The translations under genes were made by a program, and so were the position numbers. DNA of 64,000 nucleotides from JAVJST01 sp040219295 (lineage in GTDB: Bacteria; Pseudomonadota; Alphaproteobacteria; Rhodospirillales; Casp-alpha2), in assembly GCA_040219295.1 (NCBI GenBank), contig JAVJST010000005.1, positions 186,001 through 250,000 on the forward strand, written 5' to 3'. Positions within the stretch are counted from its first letter, which is position 1. Each line of letters starts with the position of its first letter. Shown in pieces: positions 54,072 through 62,488 of this stretch. The notes beneath the pieces were generated by a model, which worked only from the letters and a program-made list of their open reading frames with translations, searched no databases and had not been told where the DNA came from.

Positions 54072-54389
54072 CTAGGCGGCGGTGTCGGCTTCTGACGGGT
54101 GGATCACGCCGGCGCAGCATTCCTCGTGAACGTAGTCGAGGACTTCGTGCACAGTGTCGAAGGCGGCCCGGTTGACGACTTCGCGACCCTGGCGTTCCTG
54201 TTCGACGAGACCGGCACTAACCAGCGCACCGAGATGATGCTTGAGCGTCGAGGCCGGGATGGCCAGCAGATGACCGATCTCGCCGACCCTGAGTCCGCCC
54301 GGCCCGGCCTTCACCAGGAGCCGAAAGACCCGGAGCCGGGCTTCGTGGCCCAGCGCGGCGAGTGCGGCGGCAGCGTGTCGTTCATTCAT
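54072..54389 (-). CDS. arsR: ArsR/SmtB-family metalloregulator
   Basis: 105 residues. The winged HTH (ASTLKHHLGALVSAGLVEQERQGREV) is intact. C91-C92 in HEECCAGVIH near the C-terminus could form a metal(loid) site of a less common kind, because the usual ELCVCDL motif is absent. It lies 26 bases before the permease start on the same strand. The perfect inverted repeat 54401-54420 upstream is its likely operator. Confidence 0.9.
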   Translation of the reverse strand: MNERHAAAALAALGHEARLRVFRLLVKAGPGGLRVGEIGHLLAIPASTLKHHLGALVSAGLVEQERQGREVVNRAAFDTVHEVLDYVHEECCAGVIHPSEADTAA

Positions 54390-54400
54390 GATTAAACGAT

Positions 54401-54420
54401 ATAACTACAAAGATAGTTAT
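54401..54420. promoter_or_regulatory. Inverted-repeat operator upstream of arsR
   Basis: ATAACTA at 54401-54407 and TAGTTAT at 54414-54420 form a perfect 7-bp inverted repeat with a 6-base spacer. It is 12 bases upstream of the arsR start codon, the expected site for an autoregulatory ArsR operator. Its AT-rich sequence contrasts with the surroundings. Confidence 0.75.
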
Positions 54421-54602
54421 GTGACGATCGGCGGTATCCCGCGCGTGTGCGAGGGAATCCGGCGTCGGTGACGAGGTGTACCACCGCCTATGCAACAAAA
54501 TCCTCATGGTTCAAGCCTTGATCTGCCGGGGACTCGTGACATGTTGAGTACGTACGCCGCCCATCCGGGCGCCGGGGACACAAGAACAGACAGGAGGATC
54601 AA

Positions 54603-55025
54603 TTGCCTTCCAAGAAGACTGCCGCCAAGAAGCCGGCAACCGTCGAAGCGACGCTCGGCGGGAGAATCCTGATGGCGCGGGACGCCCGCGGCCTGACGGT
54701 CTCACAGGTTTCACGGCTCATGGGGGTCTTGCCGAAAACCTTCTCCAATTGGGAAACCGACAGCTCTGAACCGCGATTCAACCAGCTTCACCGTCTCGCG
54801 GCCGTTCTGCATGTTCCGCCCATGTGGCTGATCGGCGGCAGTGGCGACAATAATGTCATCGACGACGACGAAGCGACGCAGCCGATCGACGAGACTGCGG
54901 GCCTCAGCCGCAAACTCGATCGCCTGACGGACATGCATGCCAAGATGGCGACGTTGATCTTCGAGACCCAGTCCGAACTTCGCCGGCTGCAGAACCGTTT
55001 CGAAGACAGTCAGCCGCGCGAGTAA
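54603..55025 (+). CDS. XRE-family HTH regulator
   Basis: 140 residues from TTG 54603, supported by AGGAGG six bases upstream. A basic, Lys-rich N-terminus is followed by an XRE-type HTH (residues about 20-75, with GLTVSQVSRLMGV, KTFSNWE) and a C-terminal helical segment (SRKLDRLTDMHAKMATLIFETQSELRRL) suited to dimerisation. Located about 100 bases upstream of the M20 peptidase on the same strand, so it may regulate it. Confidence 0.85.
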   Translation: MPSKKTAAKKPATVEATLGGRILMARDARGLTVSQVSRLMGVLPKTFSNWETDSSEPRFNQLHRLAAVLHVPPMWLIGGSGDNNVIDDDEATQPIDETAGLSRKLDRLTDMHAKMATLIFETQSELRRLQNRFEDSQPRE

Positions 55026-55128
55026 CGCCGATTGCAGACCGGATCGGGACACCGGCCCAATGGTTGGGGGTTCCGGTTGTCCAATCTGACAGGTTGCCTG
55101 TGGCGCCGGGTTGCGCCAACGTTCGCCC

Positions 55129-56700
55129 ATGACCGCAAGCAATCCGCATCGTGACGATCTCGTCGCCGCCGTCGAGGCCCGAGCCTCGGCGCTTTCAACT
55201 TGGACCAGCACAATCTGGCATTTCGGCGAAACCGCGTGGCGCGAGTACAAGTCCGCTGCCTGGTACGTCGAGCGGCTGCGCACCGAGGGCTTCGAGGTCG
55301 AGGAAGGCTCGGGCGGAATGCCGACGGCGTTCTGCGCGACCTGGCAGCAGGGCGACGGCCCGGTCGTCGGCGGGTACGCCGAATACGACGGGGTCCCCGG
55401 CAACTGTCAGAAGGCCGCCCCCGAGCCCGGCCCGCGCGACGGGCTGTCGATCCTTGCTGGGGGGCACACCGATCCACATTCGGCGCTTGGCATCGGTTCG
55501 CTCGGCGGTGTGCTGGCGCTGAAGTCCGTAATGGAACGCCACGGCATCGTCGGCGGCATCCGTTTTTTCGGCGAACCGGCGGAAAAGGTCAGAGGCTCGA
55601 AACCGATCCACGCGGCGCGTGGCTATTACGAGGGCCTCGCTGGGCTCGTGAGCTTCCATCCCTGCTACATGCTGCCGTACTCCAACACCGTGCGCTGGGA
55701 CACCCACTGCGGTGCTGCCTACAGCCGTATCTACACGTTCGAATGCTCTTCGCCCGAAACCTGGCTGGCGGCAGGTCCCGGCGCGCCGATCCCCGCGGCG
55801 CACACCGCGGCCAAGGCGCCCGGCGCCAACGAGGCGCTGGTGACGTTCATGCAGACCAACCGGGCGCTGCAGAACTCCATGCTGTCGTTCGAGCAGGGCT
55901 GGACGCTGTCGGATGCGATCCTCACATCCGGTCAGGCGACGGCCGACAACCTGCCGCACTCGATTGCCCAAGTTCAGTATCTGTGGCGCACGCCAACCAT
56001 CGAGATGGCCGAACAGGTGCTCGGCGTGCTCGACCGCAATGCCGCGGCGGCAGCCGATATCGCGCACTGCGCCTGGCGCGCCGACTGGGTCACCAAGTCG
56101 CGGCCGGGCCTGCCCAACCACGCCATGGCGGAAGCTTGCTATGCCAACCTCGAGTACGCCGGGCCGCCCCGGTTTGGCGACGAGGCCGTGCGGCTTGCCC
56201 GCGAGGTTCAGCGCAATTGCGGCCTCGAGCCGATGGCGGACCCGTTCATCGGGGCCTGCTCTACGCTGCTCGACCCAAAGGAGGCGGAGGCGATCCTGCG
56301 TCGCGACATGCCGCCATCGCAACTCAACTCGACGTCGGACGACTATACCGAAATGTGCTGGCACATGCCGGTCGCCCGGCTCTATGTCGGGCGCGCCATG
56401 CTGAAGGCGCCAGGGGGATTCCGCTATCCCGCTTGGGCGATGAACGCGCTCGGTGGCATGCCGGAAACCATCGACCCAACGGTGACCTGCGCCGCCAAGA
56501 CCGTTGGCCTGACCCTGCTTCAGTTGTTGACCGATGCCGATTTACGCGAGCGCGCCTGGGCCGAGTTCGAGCGGCGCCGCGACGAGAACCCGATCCCGCC
56601 GCTCTGCGATTACCCGCCGCCGATCCACTTCCGTTGGCCCGAGTATGTAACTACTGCGCGCGGCGAGGATTGGTGGATTCCGACCGACCCGACGGTGTGA
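55129..56700 (+). CDS. M20-family peptidase/amidohydrolase, AbgB-like
   Basis: 523 residues from ATG 55129. The M20 metal centre is indicated by DPHSALGIGSLGG, GGIRFFGEPAEK and the dimerisation lid in the middle; length and sequence match the AbgB (p-aminobenzoyl-glutamate hydrolase subunit) branch more than classic succinyl-DAP desuccinylases. Substrate could be a gamma-glutamyl or aminoacyl compound. Preceded by the XRE regulator. Confidence 0.88.
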   Translation: MTASNPHRDDLVAAVEARASALSTWTSTIWHFGETAWREYKSAAWYVERLRTEGFEVEEGSGGMPTAFCATWQQGDGPVVGGYAEYDGVPGNCQKAAPEPGPRDGLSILAGGHTDPHSALGIGSLGGVLALKSVMERHGIVGGIRFFGEPAEKVRGSKPIHAARGYYEGLAGLVSFHPCYMLPYSNTVRWDTHCGAAYSRIYTFECSSPETWLAAGPGAPIPAAHTAAKAPGANEALVTFMQTNRALQNSMLSFEQGWTLSDAILTSGQATADNLPHSIAQVQYLWRTPTIEMAEQVLGVLDRNAAAAADIAHCAWRADWVTKSRPGLPNHAMAEACYANLEYAGPPRFGDEAVRLAREVQRNCGLEPMADPFIGACSTLLDPKEAEAILRRDMPPSQLNSTSDDYTEMCWHMPVARLYVGRAMLKAPGGFRYPAWAMNALGGMPETIDPTVTCAAKTVGLTLLQLLTDADLRERAWAEFERRRDENPIPPLCDYPPPIHFRWPEYVTTARGEDWWIPTDPTV

Positions 56701-56898
56701 GGCGCACGATTTGACTGCATCTTTTCCGATCGCCGCCCGTATGTCGCCGGTAGCAGGCGGCCCGGCATCTGCTGGCCAACCGCCGTATGAATGTGCGAGT
56801 TTGTGGTGCCAAGGCTTCTGAAGTACTACCATCAGCGGATGGAGCATGTCGCTGAGTCCGACTGGCCGCCGAATCGGAACCAACCACATCGGTAAGCT

Positions 56899-57474
56899 GT
56901 GACGCTCAGGTGTGCGGAGAGTTCTTTGACCTATTGGGGTGACGAAAACGGCTGGTACTACGAGACCTTCCCGTTAGATGTACCGACGGACGGGTTCGGA
57001 GCGCACGGCAGATTCCTGGAAACGTGGCGGCGAAGATGCCGCGGCGATCTCTTGCCAGCATGGCGCGATTTTGACCCGATAGCTGATTTCCGGGATTGGT
57101 ATGGGTGGTTCAACGTCAAGGACGTTGTGTCTACTCGACCCTATGAGTCTCGGTTTCGTCTGTTTGGCACAATGGTGTGTCAAATGTACGGCGCCGATTA
57201 TACCGGCAAGCTGATGAGCGAGGTTCCGGGTTTCTTTTCGAAGACCGAGGTACAGCTGGCCCAGGAAATGATCGAGAAGCGTCTGTTGGCCCGTTCGACC
57301 GGACCGGTGCGGTGGAATAGACGCGATTGGGTAACCGTGTCGGTACTGGAACTTCCGCTGGCAGACAATGGTCGCGACGTGGATCGGATTATCAGTCACA
57401 TATTCGAACCCGAGCACAGGGTTGCGGTACCCGATGCATTTTGTCACGACCTCTACGACAAGGGCGTCTTGTAG
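56899..57474 (+). CDS. PAS-domain protein (PAS_5 family)
   Basis: 191 residues from GTG 56899; TTG 56926, six bases after GGAGAG, is an equally good start. The order FLETWRRRCRGDLLPAWRDFDP, FRLFGTMVCQMYGADYTGK and VTVSVLELPLADN matches the PAS_5 domain, a single-domain sensor family of alphaproteobacteria. It has no output domain. Codons are more AT-rich than neighbours. The 255 bases after it contain no gene. Confidence 0.8.
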   Translation: MTLRCAESSLTYWGDENGWYYETFPLDVPTDGFGAHGRFLETWRRRCRGDLLPAWRDFDPIADFRDWYGWFNVKDVVSTRPYESRFRLFGTMVCQMYGADYTGKLMSEVPGFFSKTEVQLAQEMIEKRLLARSTGPVRWNRRDWVTVSVLELPLADNGRDVDRIISHIFEPEHRVAVPDAFCHDLYDKGVL

Positions 57475-57735
57475 CGGCATACCGAAGTGGTTTCGCTCGG
57501 CCTGCGATTCAGACCGCGTTACGTGGATCGACGTTCGCGCCCTCGATCGGCACTTTGGAGAGAATCGGGGCGAGTGGTATTGCAGAATCCTGAGTTGTCT
57601 CGACGTCAGGAGTACCCGAGTGCAAACGGGCCTGAGCATGCCGAGAAATCGCGCCTTTCCATGGTGCCGGTGTATATCTCGGCCTCAGCGTCACGAATGG
57701 CCAAGCGTCCATGGGCAGCGTGAAAGGAAATGAAA

Positions 57736-58224
57736 GTGGCCCCGTTCTTCATTGGCACCCTGGATGTCGCCGGTGGCGGGAGACTCGGTATTTGTGGGCT
57801 CCCGGGAATCTCCAATCCGTTCGCCGACGATCTCGCGGCGATCCGCAAGTGGGAACCCGCTCATGTGGTCTCGATGACCGAAGAGGGCGAGATGAAGGCC
57901 GCCGGCGCGGCCGATCTCGGTCGCAGCCTGAAAAACCTCAGCATCGCCTGGTCGCACCTGCCGGTTCGGGATTTCGGCGGCCTCGACGGCGAAAACGCGG
58001 AACGCTGGCCCGAGGTGTCGGCGACGCTGCATGCCTGCCTCGACGCCGGCGGCGGCGTGCTGGCGCATTGCCGCGCAGGCCGCGGCCGCTCGGGCATGAT
58101 CGTGCTGCGGCTGATGGTCGAGCGCGGCGAGATGCCGCTGGCGGCGCTGGCGCGGCTACGCGAGGTGCGGCCCGGAGCGGTCGAGACCGACGAACAGTTC
58201 GCCTGGGCGTCCGGCGTTACCTGA
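57736..58224 (+). CDS. Cysteine-based tyrosine phosphatase-like protein
   Basis: 162 residues from GTG 57736; the ATG six bases earlier sits only one base from the ribosome-binding site AAAGGA. The Cx5R active site is C112 to R118 in HCRAGRGRSG, and D79 in VRDFGG fits the general acid. Compact size and GRGRSG loop suggest a dual-specificity phosphatase of the protein-tyrosine-phosphatase fold. The target is unknown; it is convergent with a methyltransferase-like gene. Confidence 0.87.
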   Translation: MAPFFIGTLDVAGGGRLGICGLPGISNPFADDLAAIRKWEPAHVVSMTEEGEMKAAGAADLGRSLKNLSIAWSHLPVRDFGGLDGENAERWPEVSATLHACLDAGGGVLAHCRAGRGRSGMIVLRLMVERGEMPLAALARLREVRPGAVETDEQFAWASGVT

Positions 58225-58232
58225 GCCCGAGC

Positions 58233-58958
58233 CTATTCCTTGTAACGGGCCTTGATCTCGTCGCTCATGACATTGTCGCCGCTGTAGATCCGTTGCAGCG
58301 GGATCGTGAAGTCGTCCTTGTTGAGGCGCTGCATGATGGCGACGACCGACGGGTCGTACTCCCACTCGTCGAGCCCTTCGAGCTGGGCGATGCCGAACGG
58401 GCTGGTATTGAGCTGCAGCAAACGGTCGAAGTTGTTCGACGCGACCCATAAGTGCACCATACGGTAGCCGTTCTGGTAGGCCAGGGCCGTGAACATGTTG
58501 GGCTGGAAATTGTAGAAGCCGTGCTCGACCCAGCGGTAGAACGGCAGGCAGTGAATCATGAAACCGCCGACCTTGCACAGGTTGTGCGCGTTCTCGAACA
58601 CCGCGGCCTGGTTGAAGACGTGCTCGCCCGTGCCGTTATTGGTGACCAGCGTGAACGTCCGGTCGAAGCCGTAGTGGTCGCGCAGGTTCACGTTGAGATC
58701 CATGGCGACGGCGTTGCGTTCCTCGTTGACGTCGATCGCTGTGTAATCGTGAATGCCAAAGCTCGCGTACCATTCCTTCACTGTCTTCGGCTCGGGGATC
58801 GGATCGAACCCGCGCTCGCGATAGAGAATGTCGCGATACGTGCTGTCCGGACGCAGGGTCTGATTGCCGAGCTCGCACACCGATGGCGACGGGTCCTGCA
58901 TGATCTCGTCGAGAATGATCTCGACGGACTTGCAGATCAGGTTATGAAACACGGGCAA
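58233..58958 (-). CDS. Class I SAM methyltransferase-like protein
   Basis: 241 residues. A Rossmann-like core is suggested by SVCELGN, AIDVNEERNAVAMDLN, TLVTNNGTGEHVFN and the later GGFMIHCLPFY, which is a shared pattern of class I methyltransferases, though the glycine-rich SAM loop is weak. Function not recognisable; it could be a degenerate or specialised enzyme. Divergent from the broken 2OG oxygenase gene. Confidence 0.6.
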   Translation of the reverse strand: MPVFHNLICKSVEIILDEIMQDPSPSVCELGNQTLRPDSTYRDILYRERGFDPIPEPKTVKEWYASFGIHDYTAIDVNEERNAVAMDLNVNLRDHYGFDRTFTLVTNNGTGEHVFNQAAVFENAHNLCKVGGFMIHCLPFYRWVEHGFYNFQPNMFTALAYQNGYRMVHLWVASNNFDRLLQLNTSPFGIAQLEGLDEWEYDPSVVAIMQRLNKDDFTIPLQRIYSGDNVMSDEIKARYKE

Positions 58959-59079
58959 CTCTCCTCGACGGACTGTCCGGTGTCAGGGCGCGAAACCAAG
59001 ACTATCAGCGATTCACCGGGCCGGTATGCCACGCCATCCGTTAAACTATTGGAAACGGAGCGGGTGATAATACGGGGAA

Positions 59080-59925
59080 ATGACGAACAAGAAGAATCTC
59101 AGCGTCCTGCGCAAGGTAACGAGCGCCGACATCGAACGCGACCCCTATCCTCATATCCACGTTCAGGAAAGTCTGCCGCCGTTCGTCTACGACAAGCTGG
59201 CGGCGTCGTTTCCCGACGTTGTCAGGCTGTTCGCCGACTCGCCCGCCGAAAACGATCGTGCGCGCGCCGTGGCCAACAACGTTCTGCTGCACGCCAACGC
59301 GATGTAGGAGATTAACGCCGGGATGGATTTGCCGCAAATCGTCAAGGACTTCGTCGAGTATCACACCTCGCAGCGGTTCTTTCGCCAGGTCGTCAGGCTG
59401 ATCGGCGACGACATCCGCGAGACCTATCCCGGGATCGAGGAACGGCTCGGCAAGGGGCTCGAGGATCTCAGCGTCGCTGCCCGCGGCGACGATCAGGACG
59501 CCGACGTGCGCCTCAATGTCCATTTTGCGGTCAACACGCCGGTAACGGAGCCAACCCGGGTGCGTGCGCGTCATGTCGACGATCCGACGAAGCTGTTCTC
59601 CGCGCTGCTGTACATGCGTGCACCGGAGGACGATTCGACCGGCGGGGATCTGGAGATTTGCCGCTGGTCGGGTCCCCGGCGGTTCCGCAACAGTTTCGCC
59701 GACGGCCAGCAGGTCCTGAATACGCACATCGACGACGACCAGTCGGAGCAGGTTGCGGTGGTTCCCTACGAAAAGAACGCCCTGATCCTGTTTCTCGATT
59801 CAGTCGACGCCATCCATGGCGTGACCGAACGCCAGCCGACGACCCACATCCGGCGGTATATCAATTTCGTCGCCGAGATGAGCGAACCGCTCTATGACAT
59901 GCAGGCGTACGTTGAGGCCGGCTGA
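59080..59925 (+). pseudogene. 2OG-Fe(II) oxygenase gene interrupted by in-frame TAG
   Basis: Two stretches are in the same frame, separated only by TAG at 59305-59307. The first encodes MTNKKNLSVL to LLHANAM, the second continues as an oxygenase core: iron site HxD in THIDDDQ, distal His in IHGVTER and the 2OG Arg in THIRRYI. Without the stop the gene is ~280 codons, the expected size. The TAG overlaps a GGAG at 59307-59310, 12 bases before ATG 59323, so restart of translation is conceivable. Either a nonsense-inactivated gene, a sequencing error, or a two-part protein. Confidence 0.8.
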
Positions 59926-59946
59926 GGCGATCGCCTATTCGGGCGC

Positions 59947-60483
59947 TCAGCCAACGTTGTTCACTGTCATTTCGTCGATGTGGACGATCGGCGCGACGTC
60001 GAGTGTGCCGCCGCCGAGCATTACCGCAACTTCTTCAAGCGTTGAAACGATCCGCGCCTGGTAGGCCGGTTCAAGTTCGGAGAACGCGCGCGTGAAGGTC
60101 TGGTGGAACAGATTCGGCGCTTTGGCCAGGCGCTTACGGCCGTCACCGGTAAGGCGGGCGTGAACGACGCGCCGGTCGCGGTCGCTGCGGTAGCGCTCGA
60201 TCAGGTTGCGCGACTCGAGCCGGTCGAGAATGGTGGTGACGGTCGCCTGGCTCAGGTTCACAGCGTTCGAGATCGTTCCCGTCGTGACCTCGCCCAAGTC
60301 ACTGATGGCACGAAGGATCAGGATCTGCGGCACGGTCAGCCCGGAGACCTTGACGACCTGCTTCGATTGCAGGTCGACGGCTCGGATGACGCGCCGAAGC
60401 GCTGCCAGGACTTCCTGCTCTCTGTCTGAATGGGTTACTCCCGACGCGACTGCGCGCTGCTTGGGGGTTTGCTTTCGGGTCAT
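59947..60483 (-). CDS. MarR-family transcriptional regulator
   Basis: 178 residues. The winged HTH contains LTVPQILILRAISDLG, TTGTISNAVNLSQATVTTILDRLESRNLIER and SDRDRRVVHARLT, the MarR wing. It is divergent from asnO across a 210-base intergenic region and probably regulates the osmolyte locus or itself; in other proteobacteria the NAGGN genes are often linked to a MarR-like gene. Confidence 0.9.
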   Translation of the reverse strand: MTRKQTPKQRAVASGVTHSDREQEVLAALRRVIRAVDLQSKQVVKVSGLTVPQILILRAISDLGEVTTGTISNAVNLSQATVTTILDRLESRNLIERYRSDRDRRVVHARLTGDGRKRLAKAPNLFHQTFTRAFSELEPAYQARIVSTLEEVAVMLGGGTLDVAPIVHIDEMTVNNVG

Positions 60484-60693
60484 GCGTCCTGATCTCTCGT
60501 GTCTGAGTCAATTAATTTCATCACGAAATATTTGACATCAAAACTTTCGTGCTGTAAATGTTTTTCTCCAATACGCGGCTGGCGCAACGTCGGCCGGGCG
60601 CCGGCGGCCCCGTATGAAAGGTGAGCCGTGGCGGACGCATCGTTGGATGCGTCACAACAAATCAGCGAATGACAGAATGAGGACGAGACTGCG
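60484..60693. promoter_or_regulatory. Divergent promoter region between marR and asnO
   Basis: 210 bases without a gene. The marR-proximal 80 bases are AT-rich (TTAATTTCATCACGAAATATTTGAC around 60510-60537), with the gene-proximal half GC-rich. I see no convincing palindrome by eye. It probably carries the osmotic-stress promoter of asnO-ngg. Confidence 0.4.
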
Positions 60694-62472
60694 ATGTGCG
60701 GTATCTGCGGCGAAATCACTTTTGACGGCTCACCGGCGATGCTGGACGGTATCCAGCGAATGATGGACCGGCTGGCGCCACGCGGACCCGATGGCGCCGG
60801 CGCCGTTGCGCGCGGACGCGCGGCTGTCGGTCAGCGACGGCTCAAGATCATCGATCTGTCCGACAGGGCCGAACAGCCCATGGTCGATACCGAACTCGGG
60901 CTGACGATTTCGTTCAACGGCTGCATCTACAATTACCGCGAGCTGCGCGCAGAGCTCGAGGCCAAGGGCTATCGCTTCTTCTCGGACGGCGACACCGAAG
61001 TTGTGCTCAAGGCGCATGCGGAATGGGGACCGTCGAGCGTCGAGAGGCTGCAGGGCATGTTTGCCTATTCGATCTTTGAGCGCGACAGCGGCCGACTGGT
61101 GTTGGCTCGCGACCGGCTTGGCATCAAGCCCCTGTATCTCGCCGAGATCGACGGCGGCAAACGCCTGCGGTTTGCCTCGACCCTGCCGGCCCTGCTGGCT
61201 TCCGGGGGCATTGATACTTCGGTCGACCCCGAGGGCCTTCACCTATATATGAGCCTGCACGCCATCGTGCCGCCACCGCGAACGATTCTGAAGGGCGTTC
61301 GCAAGTTGCCGCCCGCCACCGTCAGCGTTTTCGAGCGCGATGGGCGGCGCAAGGATCACAACTACTGGCAGGTCAGTTATCCGGAACCGGCGGCTGCCGA
61401 GCAGGCGAGCGTGGGCGAGTGGCGCGAACGGCTGCTCGACGGATTGCGCGTCGCCGTGAAGCGCCGCATGGTCTCGGATGTGCCGGTCGGCGTGCTGCTC
61501 TCGGGCGGCGTCGACTCAAGCCTGGTCGTCGGCCTGCTTGCCGAATCAGGCCAGTCCGACCTTAAGACATTCTCGGTCGGTTTCGAGGGCGTCAAGGGCG
61601 AGCGCGGCGACGAGTTCGAGTACTCCGACCTGATCGCCAAGTATTTCGATACCGACCACCACAAGACGTTCGTCGAATCGGAACGCATGCTCGAGGCTCT
61701 GCCTCGCACTATCGGGGCGATGTCCGAGCCGATGGTCAGCCACGACAATGTCGGTTTCTATCTGCTGTCGGAACAGGTCTCCCAGCAGGTCAAGGTCGTC
61801 CAGAGCGGCCAGGGCGCGGATGAGATCCTCGGCGGTTACGACTGGTATCCCCCAATGATGCAATCGGACGATGCAGTCGGCGATTACGCGAAGGTCTTTT
61901 TCGACCGCGACCATGATGAGATGACCGCGGCGCTGAACCCGGATTTCCTGAGCGGCGATGTCAGCCGCGCGTTCGTCGAGGAACATTTCGCACGCCCCGG
62001 TGCGACGTTGCCGATCGACAAGGCACTACGTATCGACAGCACCGTGATGCTGGTCGACGATCCGGTCAAACGCGTTGACAACATGACCATGGCATGGGGC
62101 CTCGAGGCCCGCGTGCCGTTCCTCGATCACGAACTGGTCGAACTGGCCGCGCAGATCCCGCCCGATCACAAGATCCGCGACGGCGGCAAGGGCATCCTCA
62201 AGGATGTCGCCCGCGAGATCATCCCGGAAGCCGTGATCGATCGACCAAAAGGCTATTTCCCGGTTCCTGCACTGAAGTACATCGAAGGTCCGGTGCTCGA
62301 GTTTGTTCACGATGCATTGAGTGCCGAACGGGCACGCGATCGCGGCCTATTCCGCGAGGACTATCTCGACAGCCTGCTTGCCGACCCGGCGCAACACATC
62401 ACGCCCCTCAAGGGATCCAAGCTTTGGCAAGTTGCACTGCTCGAAATGTGGCTGCAGGCCAACAACATCTGA
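60694..62472 (+). CDS. asnO: N-acetylglutaminylglutamine amidotransferase (asparagine synthase family)
   Basis: 592 residues. Mature N-terminal nucleophile Cys2 (MCGICGE), glutaminase loop RGPDGAG, and the synthetase P-loop LSGGVDSSLV with GADEILGGYDWY in the C-terminal half. This is the asparagine-synthase-like protein of NAGGN osmolyte synthesis, which amidates the acylated dipeptide, rather than a general AsnB, because the ngg gene follows directly. Cytoplasmic; expected to be induced by high osmolarity. Confidence 0.9.
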   Translation: MCGICGEITFDGSPAMLDGIQRMMDRLAPRGPDGAGAVARGRAAVGQRRLKIIDLSDRAEQPMVDTELGLTISFNGCIYNYRELRAELEAKGYRFFSDGDTEVVLKAHAEWGPSSVERLQGMFAYSIFERDSGRLVLARDRLGIKPLYLAEIDGGKRLRFASTLPALLASGGIDTSVDPEGLHLYMSLHAIVPPPRTILKGVRKLPPATVSVFERDGRRKDHNYWQVSYPEPAAAEQASVGEWRERLLDGLRVAVKRRMVSDVPVGVLLSGGVDSSLVVGLLAESGQSDLKTFSVGFEGVKGERGDEFEYSDLIAKYFDTDHHKTFVESERMLEALPRTIGAMSEPMVSHDNVGFYLLSEQVSQQVKVVQSGQGADEILGGYDWYPPMMQSDDAVGDYAKVFFDRDHDEMTAALNPDFLSGDVSRAFVEEHFARPGATLPIDKALRIDSTVMLVDDPVKRVDNMTMAWGLEARVPFLDHELVELAAQIPPDHKIRDGGKGILKDVAREIIPEAVIDRPKGYFPVPALKYIEGPVLEFVHDALSAERARDRGLFREDYLDSLLADPAQHITPLKGSKLWQVALLEMWLQANNI

Positions 62473-62488
62473 TGGGACGCCGGCGAAG

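Noticed and set aside
41767..54389. ACR3 gene and ArsR/permease pair as a single arsenic island
   Set aside because: They are 11 kb apart with unrelated genes between, and no arsC or arsH is present.
57475..57729. Small open frames in the gap between the PAS and phosphatase genes
   Set aside because: Frames are short, Arg/Ser-rich and without ribosome-binding sites; no gene is supported.
59929..59938. Palindrome GGCGATCGCC between two convergent genes
   Set aside because: Only a 10-base GC-rich palindrome with no T-run or repeats elsewhere; likely chance in high-GC DNA.
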